From: JAAXQD01 sp035529735
GTDB lineage: Bacteria > Desulfobacterota > Desulfobacteria > Desulfobacterales > UBA11574
Assembly (NCBI GenBank): GCA_035529735.1
Contig: DATKWE010000084.1
Span: 1-5,603 of the forward strand
Direction of reading: 5' to 3'
Length of the DNA stretch: 5,603 nucleotides
The notes under the pieces were generated by a model. The model ran no database searches. It had not been told where the DNA came from and was given only the letters and a program-made list of their open reading frames with translations. Shown one piece after another: positions 1 to 4,831 of this stretch. Within the stretch, counting starts at the first letter, position 1. The number at the start of each line of letters is the position of its first letter. Made by a program: the position numbers and the translations under genes.

Positions 1-5
1 TTCAT
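1..5 (-). CDS. Possible start of a third gene in the ABC operon (partial, cut by window edge)
   Basis: Only the first codon and two bases are inside the window. Downstream of the permease stop, after about 66 bases, the minus strand shows an ATG at positions 5-3. It is preceded by GGGGAG at 17-12 with a spacer of six bases, which is a good Shine-Dalgarno arrangement. An in-frame GTG lies a little upstream at 12-10 but overlaps the ribosome binding site, so ATG is preferred. Genes after an ATPase-permease pair in such operons often encode a further permease or an auxiliary envelope protein, but nothing of the protein can be seen here and no function is claimed. Confidence 0.35.
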
Positions 6-71
6 TCTTCACTCCCCGCTAATTTCTGTCAAGAATGACCCCGTTGTTTTCGTAACGATTTAATATTCGGG

Positions 72-881
72 CTAAATTTCTTTTTTGTTAAAAAAGACCA
101 GCATTAACGTGGTTATCAGGATGATGAAACAGGAGACATTCAGAATCGGGTGAAGGGGTCCCATGTTGTTAAAACTGCTTTGACCGATGATCGAATCGGC
201 GTAGGCCTGCACCATGTAAACTTTCGGGTATAAAATTCTCCACAGGGCAGGAGGCGAGGCTGCAGCCGAAGAAACCGCCGTCTTAAAAATTTCGCTGTTT
301 AAGATCTGATGACCACCGTCGGAAATATAGCCGACGAATAAAATCCCCACAGTAAAAACCGCGCTGATGAAATCCGGCAGATAAAGAGACAAAAAGCACA
401 CCGAAACCGCAATAAAGAGAAGATTGATCGAACATACCAGCGATGCGGTTAAATACCCGGGAATGGCGGCGCCGGTTTTTACCCACACCGTCAGAAAAAT
501 CGTTGCGTGAAGAATAAACATGAAAACCAGGCACAAAAGCCATGTGCCGGCGATCCTGCCGAGAATGTATTGCCGCCTGAAAACCGGCCTGGAAAGAAAC
601 AATACCAGGCTTCCGTCTGCGTGGTCTCTGCTGAAAATTTTCATCGACAGCAGGATGACGATCAGGAACATGCCGGACGCTATGACCTGGAAAACAATTT
701 TTGAAATATGCCACGCAATCGTAATGTTGGCCAACTGTTTCCCGTTGACGACATATTGGCCGCTGTAACATCCGCGAATCATCAGCACGAACAGAATGGA
801 AAGCCCCAGCAGAACATAAAAGCTTTTGTGCCGCATCTGGTCGCGAAGAGTGTAGCCGGTAATTTTTAAAAAATTATTCAT
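72..881 (-). CDS. ABC-2-type transporter permease
   Basis: Membrane subunit of an ABC exporter, 269 aa, probably working in the inner membrane as a dimer with the ATPase encoded just upstream. I see about six hydrophobic segments, near residues 21-36, 61-80, 108-132, 146-166, 171-187 and 246-264. Between the second and third lies the motif typical of ABC-2 permeases, around residues 83-109: FSRDHADGS followed by LFLSRPVFRRQYILGR. This matches the family pattern in which an acidic/Gly stretch precedes LL(S)RPV-x-R-x2-I-x-GK. The frame is open upstream to 1109, but that part lies inside the ATPase gene in another frame. The ATG at 881 has TAAGGA six to eleven bases upstream and leaves a 47-base gap to the ATPase stop, so it is the likely start. 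The substrate cannot be read from the sequence; family members export antibiotics, lipids, polysaccharides or copper-related substrates. Certain as a family, unknown as to cargo. Confidence 0.88.
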   Translation of the reverse strand: MNNFLKITGYTLRDQMRHKSFYVLLGLSILFVLMIRGCYSGQYVVNGKQLANITIAWHISKIVFQVIASGMFLIVILLSMKIFSRDHADGSLVLFLSRPVFRRQYILGRIAGTWLLCLVFMFILHATIFLTVWVKTGAAIPGYLTASLVCSINLLFIAVSVCFLSLYLPDFISAVFTVGILFVGYISDGGHQILNSEIFKTAVSSAAASPPALWRILYPKVYMVQAYADSIIGQSSFNNMGPLHPILNVSCFIILITTLMLVFFNKKEI

Positions 882-928
882 TTTCCTTAGGATAACGATT
901 ATATTAATTCTGTCTTGATTTGAAACGT

Positions 929-1630
929 TCAGCTCAGGTATTTTATAAAAACATCCTCCAACGTCTCGTCGTCCTCTATTATTGAACGAATCGAATCCTT
1001 GACGAGGATTTTCCCGTTGTTCATTATTGCCAGCGTCTGGCATGTCTTTTCCACTTCCGAAAGGAAATGGGAATTCAAGAACACGGTAATACCGTTGTCG
1101 CGCAGGCACTCGAGAATTTTTCTCACATCCCGGATACCGATCGGATCGAGGCCTGTTACCGGTTCATCGAGTATCAACAATTTGGGCTGTCCGAGCAGCG
1201 CTGCTGCCAGGCCGATTCGCTGTTTCATACCCTTGGAATAAGCAGCCGATTTTTCTTTTTCCCTGCCTTTCATGGAAACCACCTCCAAAAGCCGGTCCAC
1301 TTCCATTGGCGCATCTTTTCCGGCCAATCCAATCAAAGAAGCGTGCCGCCGCAGATATTCAAGCCCGGAAAGATGCGAGGGGATCATGTGATGTTCGGCC
1401 AGATATCCGACCCGTCTGCGTGCTTCGGGGTTGGAAACGGGTATTCCGTCGATCAAGATGCTGCCCGAAGTCGGTTTGATAAAGTCGAGGAGCATGCGAA
1501 CGACCGTTGTTTTGCCGGCGCCGTTCGGACCGAGCAAAGCGAAATATTCGCCTTTCTCGATGCGATACGTTATGTTGTCGACCGCCGTAAATGTACCGAA
1601 TTTTTTGATGACGGAATTAAGTGCAATCAT
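929..1630 (-). CDS. ABC transporter ATP-binding protein (ABC-2 exporter type)
   Basis: Cytoplasmic ATPase of 233 aa that powers the permease encoded next in the operon. All nucleotide-binding motifs are visible in order: Walker A GPNGAGKTT (34-42), signature YSKGMKQRI (131-139; SKGMK is the usual variant in this exporter class), Walker B LLILDEP (151-157), D-loop GLDP (160-163) and the switch histidine in NSHF (H188). The Q-loop position reads YLAEH, with Glu79 where many importers have Gln; exporters of this group often have YLPEE-like sequence there, so it is not a defect. The C-terminus LEDVFIKYL is the usual ending of this subgroup. Length is short for the family, as there is no C-terminal extension. 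The ATG at 1630 has AAAGGG nine bases upstream, a modest ribosome binding site. The long untranslated region before it suggests leader-level control. Confidence 0.93.
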   Translation of the reverse strand: MIALNSVIKKFGTFTAVDNITYRIEKGEYFALLGPNGAGKTTVVRMLLDFIKPTSGSILIDGIPVSNPEARRRVGYLAEHHMIPSHLSGLEYLRRHASLIGLAGKDAPMEVDRLLEVVSMKGREKEKSAAYSKGMKQRIGLAAALLGQPKLLILDEPVTGLDPIGIRDVRKILECLRDNGITVFLNSHFLSEVEKTCQTLAIMNNGKILVKDSIRSIIEDDETLEDVFIKYLS

Positions 1631-1639
1631 AATTAAAGG

Positions 1640-1645
1640 CCCTTT
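1640..1645 (-). promoter_or_regulatory. Ribosome binding site of the ABC ATPase inside a small inverted repeat
   Basis: AAAGGG lies nine bases before the ATG at 1630. It is part of AAAGG-C-CCTTT symmetry (1635-1645), so the site can pair with the bases immediately after it, which could lower initiation. The hairpin loop would be too tight to be stable on its own, so regulation here is inference. Confidence 0.35.
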
Positions 1646-1657
1646 AGCACAAGTTGT

Positions 1658-1798
1658 TCACGTTTTACAACGGAAGAACACGACGGCAAATGCCGTTTCA
1701 TTGCTTATCCGCCAGGCACCCGCTGTATCCGGAGGTGCCGACAATCGTATCACCCTAATTGAGCGAAAGTCGAGGATGTTATTTGGGGTGAATTCCAT
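1658..1798 (-). CDS. Possible 46-codon leader ORF upstream of the ABC operon (doubtful)
   Basis: The leader of the ABC operon contains an open frame of 46 codons, starting at ATG 1798 with residues MEFTPNNILDF and ending RCKT at a TGA 27 bases before the ATPase start. No Shine-Dalgarno sequence precedes the ATG (the upstream bases are pyrimidine-rich), which argues against efficient translation. Both hairpins in this leader lie within the frame. I do not recognise the peptide. It may be a leader peptide, a chance frame inside a dispersed non-coding repeat, or the remnant of a gene; the second seems most likely to me. Confidence 0.2.
   Translation of the reverse strand: MEFTPNNILDFRSIRVIRLSAPPDTAGAWRISNETAFAVVFFRCKT
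1683..1696 (-). promoter_or_regulatory. Perfect short hairpin in the ABC operon leader
   Basis: ACGGC and GCCGT flank a four-base loop, giving a compact GC-rich stem about 50 bases before the ATPase start codon. No T-run follows on the minus strand, so it is not an intrinsic terminator. Together with the hairpin at 1715-1739 it suggests a folded leader RNA. Confidence 0.45.
1715..1739 (-). promoter_or_regulatory. Second hairpin in the ABC operon leader
   Basis: GGCACC and GGTGCC form a perfect six-pair stem around a 13-base loop. It lies 19 bases upstream (in transcription sense) of the hairpin at 1683-1696. No T-run follows. Function unknown; it could be RNA structure, or part of a dispersed palindromic repeat. 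Confidence 0.45.
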
Positions 1799-1830
1799 TC
1801 GAGCAGAGAAAAAGTCTGGGAATGCGGATC

Positions 1831-1858
1831 ATTATAGTTATTAAACTCATTTTGCCAT
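1831..1858 (-). promoter_or_regulatory. Probable sigma-70 promoter of the ABC operon
   Basis: On the minus strand a perfect TATAAT (1836-1831) is preceded by ATGGCA (1858-1853; four of six matches to TTGACA) with a 16-base spacer. The surrounding DNA is AT-rich. The predicted transcription start near 1824 leaves a leader of about 195 nt before the ATPase ATG. This is the best -10 element in the 340 bases upstream of the operon. Confidence 0.5.
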
Positions 1859-1895
1859 GTTATTTATGCAACGATAGGGTTGGCGGCGGGAGTAC

Positions 1896-1913
1896 GGGAT
1901 GTCTTTTTATCCC
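1896..1913 (-). repeat. Small inverted repeat behind the lysine-rich gene
   Basis: GGGAT and ATCCC surround an eight-base loop. It lies just after the T-run of the weak terminator at 1916-1941, so the two could form tandem stem-loops that end the short transcript. Five pairs only, hence modest support. Confidence 0.3.
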
Positions 1914-1915
1914 AT

Positions 1916-1941
1916 AAAAAAGGTTATTAAAAAATTTAACC
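1916..1941 (-). terminator. Weak intrinsic terminator after the 33-aa gene
   Basis: On the minus strand GGTTA and TAACC form a five-pair stem with an AT-rich ten-base loop, directly followed by six T residues (1921-1916). It starts 28 bases after the stop of the lysine-rich gene. The stem is short and AT-rich, so termination would be partial, but the T-run in the right place supports the call. Confidence 0.45.
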
Positions 1942-1968
1942 GGTCGACAATGAAACAGTACACATTTT

Positions 1969-2070
1969 TTATTGATTCTTTTTCTTTTCCTGCTTCTCCT
2001 TGCGTTTTTCTTTAATGGTTTTTTCCGACTTCTTTTTCACATCCTTTTTCGCGTCTCTTGCCTTTCCCAT
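1969..2070 (-). CDS. 33-aa extremely lysine-rich small protein
   Basis: The frame encodes 33 residues beginning MGKARDAKKDVKKK and ending KKKNQ, with 14 Lys, 2 Arg, 4 Glu and 2 Asp (net charge about +10). There is a perfect AGGAGG at 2082-2077 with a six-base spacer to the ATG, among the best ribosome binding sites in the window, and a terminator-like stem follows the stop. Similar tiny Lys-rich proteins with a KxxKEKxxxK pattern are, to my recollection, annotated as hypothetical in many proteobacteria, but I cannot search. Such composition fits binding to RNA, ribosome or DNA, or a disordered chaperone-like peptide; this is inference only. It has no membrane segment or signal peptide. It could be missed by gene callers because of its length. 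The main doubt is low complexity: runs of AAA/GAA codons can arise in AT-rich DNA. Confidence 0.7.
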   Translation of the reverse strand: MGKARDAKKDVKKKSEKTIKEKRKEKQEKKKNQ

Positions 2071-2239
2071 TTTTTTCCTCCTAAGTAAAACATTGACGTA
2101 TCAGCCCGGAAATTGCACGGGTTTGGAGCGTTCATTTACAAGGCAGCAGCCCGTTAAGATGCGACCCCGATGTTACTTCGGATGAAAAGGCGCAGATCAT
2201 CCAAAATCGATTGCCGACCGGGGCGTGGCCGTGCCGGCT

Positions 2240-2401
2240 TCAGGCAATGTGCAGGTCCGGGCTGCCCTTTCGCCGGCGAATCACCTGTATGTTTCCGAGC
2301 GGGCGGGGGGTGTTCCGTTCAGGTTTCTTCATGTCTCGGTCAGCGGCGTTGATCAGCCGGCACAACATGGTTTCAATCTCTTTTCGTTTTGCGTCGTCCA
2401 T
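2240..2401 (-). CDS. 53-aa small hypothetical protein
   Basis: The frame runs from ATG 2401 (MDDAKRKEIETMLCRLINAA) to a TGA at 2240 after SPDLHIA. GAAGGA at 2412-2407 lies five bases upstream of the ATG, a good ribosome binding site. The first half (residues 1-25) looks like an amphipathic helix with Leu/Ile/Met on one face. The second half is basic and proline-containing, with PRPLGNIQVI around 32-41 and a RRRKGSPDL cluster at 42-50. There is a single Cys at position 14, no signal peptide and no membrane segment. The GC-rich body differs from the AT-rich spacers on either side, as expected for coding DNA. I do not recognise the family. The basic tail might contact nucleic acid, but no function is claimed. 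It lies 169 bases upstream of the 33-aa gene, too far to assume an operon. Confidence 0.62.
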   Translation of the reverse strand: MDDAKRKEIETMLCRLINAADRDMKKPERNTPRPLGNIQVIRRRKGSPDLHIA

Positions 2402-2820
2402 TAAAATCCTTCTTTTTTTTGTTAGCGGTTTCGCATGAATCGGTCTCTGGTATCAATACGACGGCGGCAGCCGTCTAGTAACGGACAGGCGTCGTGCACC
2501 GTAAAAATAGTTGCACTGCACCATCCAGATAGATGATGCGTGGGATAACGTGAGTAGTGCCAAATAAAGCGGGAAAAAGAACCGGCCGGCAAGCGCCTGG
2601 CGATGGGAATCCGATTTCCGTATTCATGCCGAACGGAACACATCGGGCCGTAACATATGACATGATATGCGTTTTGGCAAGGGAATTCTGCTCCGAAATA
2701 CCGTGTCGCAGGAGGTGGCAAAAGATTTAAGCAAAATATTTAATTTGATTGGTAAATTTTCTTCCGGTGCCGGCCAAAATCTGGTTTTGTCCGGGGTGAA
2801 AATAGGGCAATCGGTCAACG
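2402..2820. other. About 420 bp without a confident gene
   Basis: Between the 53-aa gene and the 111-aa gene I find no frame with a ribosome binding site. Minus-strand open frames at 2422-2721 (TTG start) and 2475-2663 lack Shine-Dalgarno sequences. Their products are rich in Arg, Cys, His and Pro in a way typical of chance translation. One plus-strand frame (2667-2840) reads more like protein and is listed separately. I saw no repeat or strong terminator here. Confidence 0.5.
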
Positions 2821-2840
2821 TCAGGATATGGCCGGGATAA
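2667..2840 (+). CDS. Doubtful 57-codon plus-strand ORF, convergent with the 111-aa gene
   Basis: ATG at 2667 opens a frame beginning MRFGKGILLRN, continuing SQEVAKDLSKIFNLIGK, and ending SVNVRIWPG at TAA 2838-2840. The residue mix, with alternating hydrophobic and polar stretches and a plausible amphipathic helix near 14-30, is more protein-like than other chance frames here. There is no Shine-Dalgarno before the ATG. GTG at 2703 has no better site. The end overlaps the tail of the minus-strand gene by 20 bases. It could be the remnant of a longer gene or chance. Confidence 0.2.
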   Translation: MRFGKGILLRNTVSQEVAKDLSKIFNLIGKFSSGAGQNLVLSGVKIGQSVNVRIWPG

Positions 2841-3156
2841 TTAGCGCGGCATCCCCGTATGATAAGGATGTTTGCCATTTTTTATTGAACAAGGAGTTTA
2901 TGGATTCATATGTAACATTATCAATGATTTCTATCCCCCAGCCCAGGTCCTCCATCTCTTGGTTAACAGCGGTTATAGAGCAATATCCACCATTACCGAA
3001 AATATTAAAAACATCTTTGATGAGTCCTGGGATTTCAATGGCCATAAACCCCTTTGTTTGAAACCTCAGAAATAAATCAGTTAATCTGTTTGCATATTTC
3101 CTGATTTTGAGTTTATTTTTGACACCATCTCGAGAAATCACATCTTTTGGATGCAT
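2821..3156 (-). CDS. Hypothetical protein, 111 aa
   Basis: I do not recognise this protein. It begins MHPKDVISRDGVKNKLKIRK and ends AALIIPAIS. The start was chosen at ATG 3156 because AAGGAG lies seven bases upstream. The ATG six codons earlier (3174) has no ribosome binding site, and the AAGGAG used by 3156 would lie inside it. The N-terminal 25 residues are basic; residues 20-60 look helical with mixed hydrophobic positions; residues 60-90 hold NGGYCSITAVNQEMEDLGWG and IIDNVTYESI, like a small alpha/beta domain. No signal peptide, membrane helix, metal motif or helix-turn-helix is evident. Size and globular composition would fit a small cytoplasmic protein. It stands alone, separated from csp by that gene's terminator, so it needs its own promoter, which I could not define. 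Confidence 0.7.
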   Translation of the reverse strand: MHPKDVISRDGVKNKLKIRKYANRLTDLFLRFQTKGFMAIEIPGLIKDVFNIFGNGGYCSITAVNQEMEDLGWGIEIIDNVTYESINSLFNKKWQTSLSYGDAALIIPAIS

Positions 3157-3373
3157 ATCTTTGCTCCTTTTCATCCGGTTTCAATACGTATAGATTCTCT
3201 TCTTCATTCTGGAACTGATTGGATTCTCTAATGAATAATTTGATCTTGCCAATTTGATACCTTCTTGGCTGTTAATTTTGATAATGACAACAAGAAAAGG
3301 ATCTATGAGCGGATTTTTTTGAGGTTTAAGGTCTGATGATAGCGAATTGTGAAGGTATAAATTCAAACCAAAC

Positions 3374-3413
3374 AAAAAGGCATCCCCTCAATATTAAAAG
3401 GAATGCCCTTTTT
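3374..3413 (-). terminator. Intrinsic terminator of the cold shock gene
   Basis: The minus strand carries a GGCATTCC arm (3407-3400) pairing with GGGGATGCC (3387-3379), eight to nine pairs including a G-T wobble, followed by five T residues (3378-3374). It begins about 15 bases after the csp stop. The upstream arm is preceded by an A-run, so the structure could work in both directions. Confidence 0.85.
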
Positions 3414-3428
3414 ACTCAGAACATAAGG

Positions 3429-3629
3429 TTAAATCACAGTGACATTTGCAGCAGCAGGACCTTTTTGTCCTTGCTCTATATCAAAGGAAACTCGATCGCC
3501 TTCATTGAGGGATTTAAAACCGCTTGCATTGATTGCTGAATGATGAACAAAAACATCCGCTCCGTCTTCCTGCTCAATGAATCCGAACCCTTTTTGGTCG
3601 CTAAACCACTTAACAGTTCCATTGGTCAT
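3429..3629 (-). CDS. CspA-family cold shock protein
   Basis: A single cold-shock domain of 66 aa, the usual size. It binds single-stranded RNA and DNA in the cytoplasm, melts RNA secondary structure and assists translation and transcription antitermination. The nucleic-acid-binding motifs are intact: the N-terminal GTVKWF, RNP1 KGFGFI (13-18), RNP2 VFVHH (26-30), and the conserved LNEGDRVSFD and KGPAAANV near the end. AGGAGG lies eight bases before ATG 3629. The gene has its own promoter (3755-3783), a leader of roughly 115 nt and a strong terminator, so it is a single-gene unit. Bacteria usually have several paralogues, some cold-induced and others growth-phase or constitutive, and the sequence cannot say which this is. 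Confidence 0.96.
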   Translation of the reverse strand: MTNGTVKWFSDQKGFGFIEQEDGADVFVHHSAINASGFKSLNEGDRVSFDIEQGQKGPAAANVTVI

Positions 3630-3744
3630 GATAACATCCTCCTTTCTTAAAAATTTTCAACGTCACAAACTGGAGGGTGCCACTTTGACAAATGGATTAT
3701 TCCTTCAGAAAGAAACTGTCCCGTAGATTAAACAGGACTTAATT
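3630..3744 (-). promoter_or_regulatory. Long csp 5' leader with a cold-box-like sequence
   Basis: From the predicted start near 3744 to the csp ATG there are about 115 untranslated bases, including AAAGGAGGATG before the start. E. coli cspA has a leader of about 160 nt that acts as a thermosensor. Here TGACGTTGAAA (3665-3655) resembles the E. coli cold box TGACGTACAGA, but it lies near the start codon and not at the 5' end. GTCC and GGAC (about 3738-3717) can form a short stem. Regulation by temperature is inference from the family. Confidence 0.45.
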
Positions 3745-3754
3745 GATTAGAGGT

Positions 3755-3783
3755 ATAATAATCGTTATTCAGAAAGAAAGCAA
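3755..3783 (-). promoter_or_regulatory. Sigma-70 promoter of csp
   Basis: TTGCTT (3783-3778) and TATTAT (3760-3755) are separated by exactly 17 bases on the minus strand. Directly upstream, 3787-3810 is almost pure A/T, placed where an UP element would contact the RNA polymerase alpha subunit; E. coli cspA also has an AT-rich UP element. This predicts strong transcription starting near 3744-3748. Confidence 0.65.
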
Positions 3784-3967
3784 GCTAATTTTTGTTATTT
3801 TTAAATAAATGGAAATACGCATTTAAACGTGCAAAAACGAAATGTTATGCGAACAATGTCAGAGACGGCTCCGTATGGCAAGGTTTGTGGTCTCATGATA
3901 CGTGCATGATTCTTGAATGGTGAAGGTTTGTCCCCCATCCCCTATTGAACCCCCACGCCTTAATTTT
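3784..3967. other. Intergenic region between the DUF4197 gene and csp
   Basis: About 180 bases with no gene. The part near csp is the AT-rich UP-like tract. The part after the DUF4197 stop has no T-run terminator that I can see. It contains a 5-bp inverted repeat (CGCAT at 3818-3822 and ATGCG at 3847-3851), two copies of AAGGTTTGT 43 bases apart (3880-3888, 3923-3931) and two copies of CATGAT 11 bases apart (3894, 3905). Confidence 0.5.
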
Positions 3968-4741
3968 CTAATGCGCGCCGAATACACGTTTCAACAAATC
4001 AGTCGTTCGCTTGGCGGGATTCGTGCGGATAGCAGCTTCTTCCTTGGCCATGTAATAGAAGATTCCGTCCATCCCTTTCTCAACCACATGATTTGTCAAG
4101 TCGGCTTTCACGTCCGGGACAAAAGGAACGGATCGATATTCTTTCATAACGTTATCATACGCCTTAACAGCTCCCACTTCGGAAAGGCTGTTATTAACAA
4201 CGGGTTCCATTTCTTTTGCAAGAGAGGGAGACATTTTACTTCGAAAATATTGGGTAGCAGCATCTTCGGGGCCTTCATATATCTTCTTTACATCATCAAA
4301 ACTCATTTCAGTGATCGCCTGTGAGAAAAGTTCCTTTGCCTTTGGAGTGGCGACTTCCGCAGCCCGGTTGAGTTTCACCTCGAGGTCTTTGAGCTGACTG
4401 GACATACCTACTTTATCCAGCACAGATTTTACGGTGTCTAATTGTTTCGGCAACGGTATATGAACGGCGGGATCTGTATTGAATCCGTCCACATGGCCTA
4501 ACTGGGCGACCACATTCTCCGAGCCGACACGAAGCGCATCTTTAAGCCCGGCCCCGATTTCCTCAACCGTGATACCGGATTTTTCGCTGCTTCCCCCGTA
4601 AGTCTTAAGGAGATCCGTGCCTTTATCCAACCAATTACTCCCGGCTTCTGCCCCGCCGAATATTAAAAAAATCGTGATAAAAACCATGCCAACAATAATT
4701 ATAAATCGATGCGTTAAAAGTTTCAGGAAATTTGTGTACAT
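3968..4741 (-). CDS. DUF4197 domain protein with signal peptide
   Basis: A 257-aa protein of the DUF4197 family (function unknown), probably exported to the periplasm. Residues 1-33 form a signal peptide: a short basic start (KLLTHR), a long hydrophobic core (13-29) and a cleavage site after GGAEA. No Cys follows, so it is not a lipoprotein. The rest matches the family as I remember it: EEIGAGLKDALRVGSENVVAQL (60-81), DGFNTDPAVHIPLP (85-98), LNRAAE (124-129), GPEDAATQYFR (157-167), VPFVPD (205-210) and RTTDLLKRVF (245-254). The start was chosen at ATG 4741 because GGAGGTGA sits five bases upstream. The in-frame GTG five codons earlier overlaps that site. It follows mscL by 90 bases in the same direction. 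No enzymatic residues are known for the family. Confidence 0.93.
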   Translation of the reverse strand: MYTNFLKLLTHRFIIIVGMVFITIFLIFGGAEAGSNWLDKGTDLLKTYGGSSEKSGITVEEIGAGLKDALRVGSENVVAQLGHVDGFNTDPAVHIPLPKQLDTVKSVLDKVGMSSQLKDLEVKLNRAAEVATPKAKELFSQAITEMSFDDVKKIYEGPEDAATQYFRSKMSPSLAKEMEPVVNNSLSEVGAVKAYDNVMKEYRSVPFVPDVKADLTNHVVEKGMDGIFYYMAKEEAAIRTNPAKRTTDLLKRVFGAH

Positions 4742-4746
4742 GATAA

Positions 4747-4754
4747 TCACCTCC
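4747..4754 (-). promoter_or_regulatory. Ribosome binding site deciding the DUF4197 start
   Basis: GGAGGTGA, a near-complete match to the anti-Shine-Dalgarno sequence, lies five bases before ATG 4741. An annotation starting at GTG 4756 would swallow it, so the shorter protein is right. Confidence 0.85.
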
Positions 4755-4782
4755 ACGCTAGGATTGTTTAAACTTGGTTATT

Positions 4783-4802
4783 CCCTCTCTTTGGGGAGAG
4801 GG
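4783..4802 (-). repeat. Strong hairpin between mscL and the DUF4197 gene
   Basis: CCCTCTC and GAGAGGG form a perfect seven-pair stem with a six-base loop. On the minus strand no T-run follows, so it is a poor intrinsic terminator. The plus-strand reading (TTTGGGGAGAGGGTTAG) resembles a widespread dispersed palindrome of bacterial genomes (CCCTCTCCCTTTGGGAGAGGG), so it may be a degenerate repeat copy. In an mscL-DUF4197 transcript it could protect the upstream message from 3' exonucleases or cause partial termination. Confidence 0.6.
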
Positions 4803-4831
4803 TTAGAATATCATTAATCTCTCCGGGCTGT

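Noticed and set aside
882..1109. N-terminal extension of the permease frame by 76 codons
   Set aside because: It lies inside the ATPase gene in another frame, reads as Arg/Gly/Asn-rich nonsense, and the ATG at 881 has a ribosome binding site.
1067..1844. Plus-strand open frames across the ATPase gene and its leader
   Set aside because: They are antisense shadows of the ATPase and have no ribosome binding sites or protein-like composition.
2475..2663. Minus-strand open frame of 62 codons
   Set aside because: No ribosome binding site before the ATG. The end (PRIIYLDGAVQLFLRC) looks somewhat protein-like, but nothing else supports it.
2422..2721. Minus-strand open frame of 99 codons
   Set aside because: TTG start without Shine-Dalgarno, Cys/Arg/His-rich composition, and no recognisable domain.
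2624..2878. Minus-strand open frame of 84 codons
   Set aside because: Starts inside the 111-aa gene in another frame and is antisense to the better plus-strand reading; no SD.
3818..3851. Inverted repeat CGCAT/ATGCG as terminator of the DUF4197 gene
   Set aside because: Only five pairs around a 24-base loop and no T-run follows on the minus strand.
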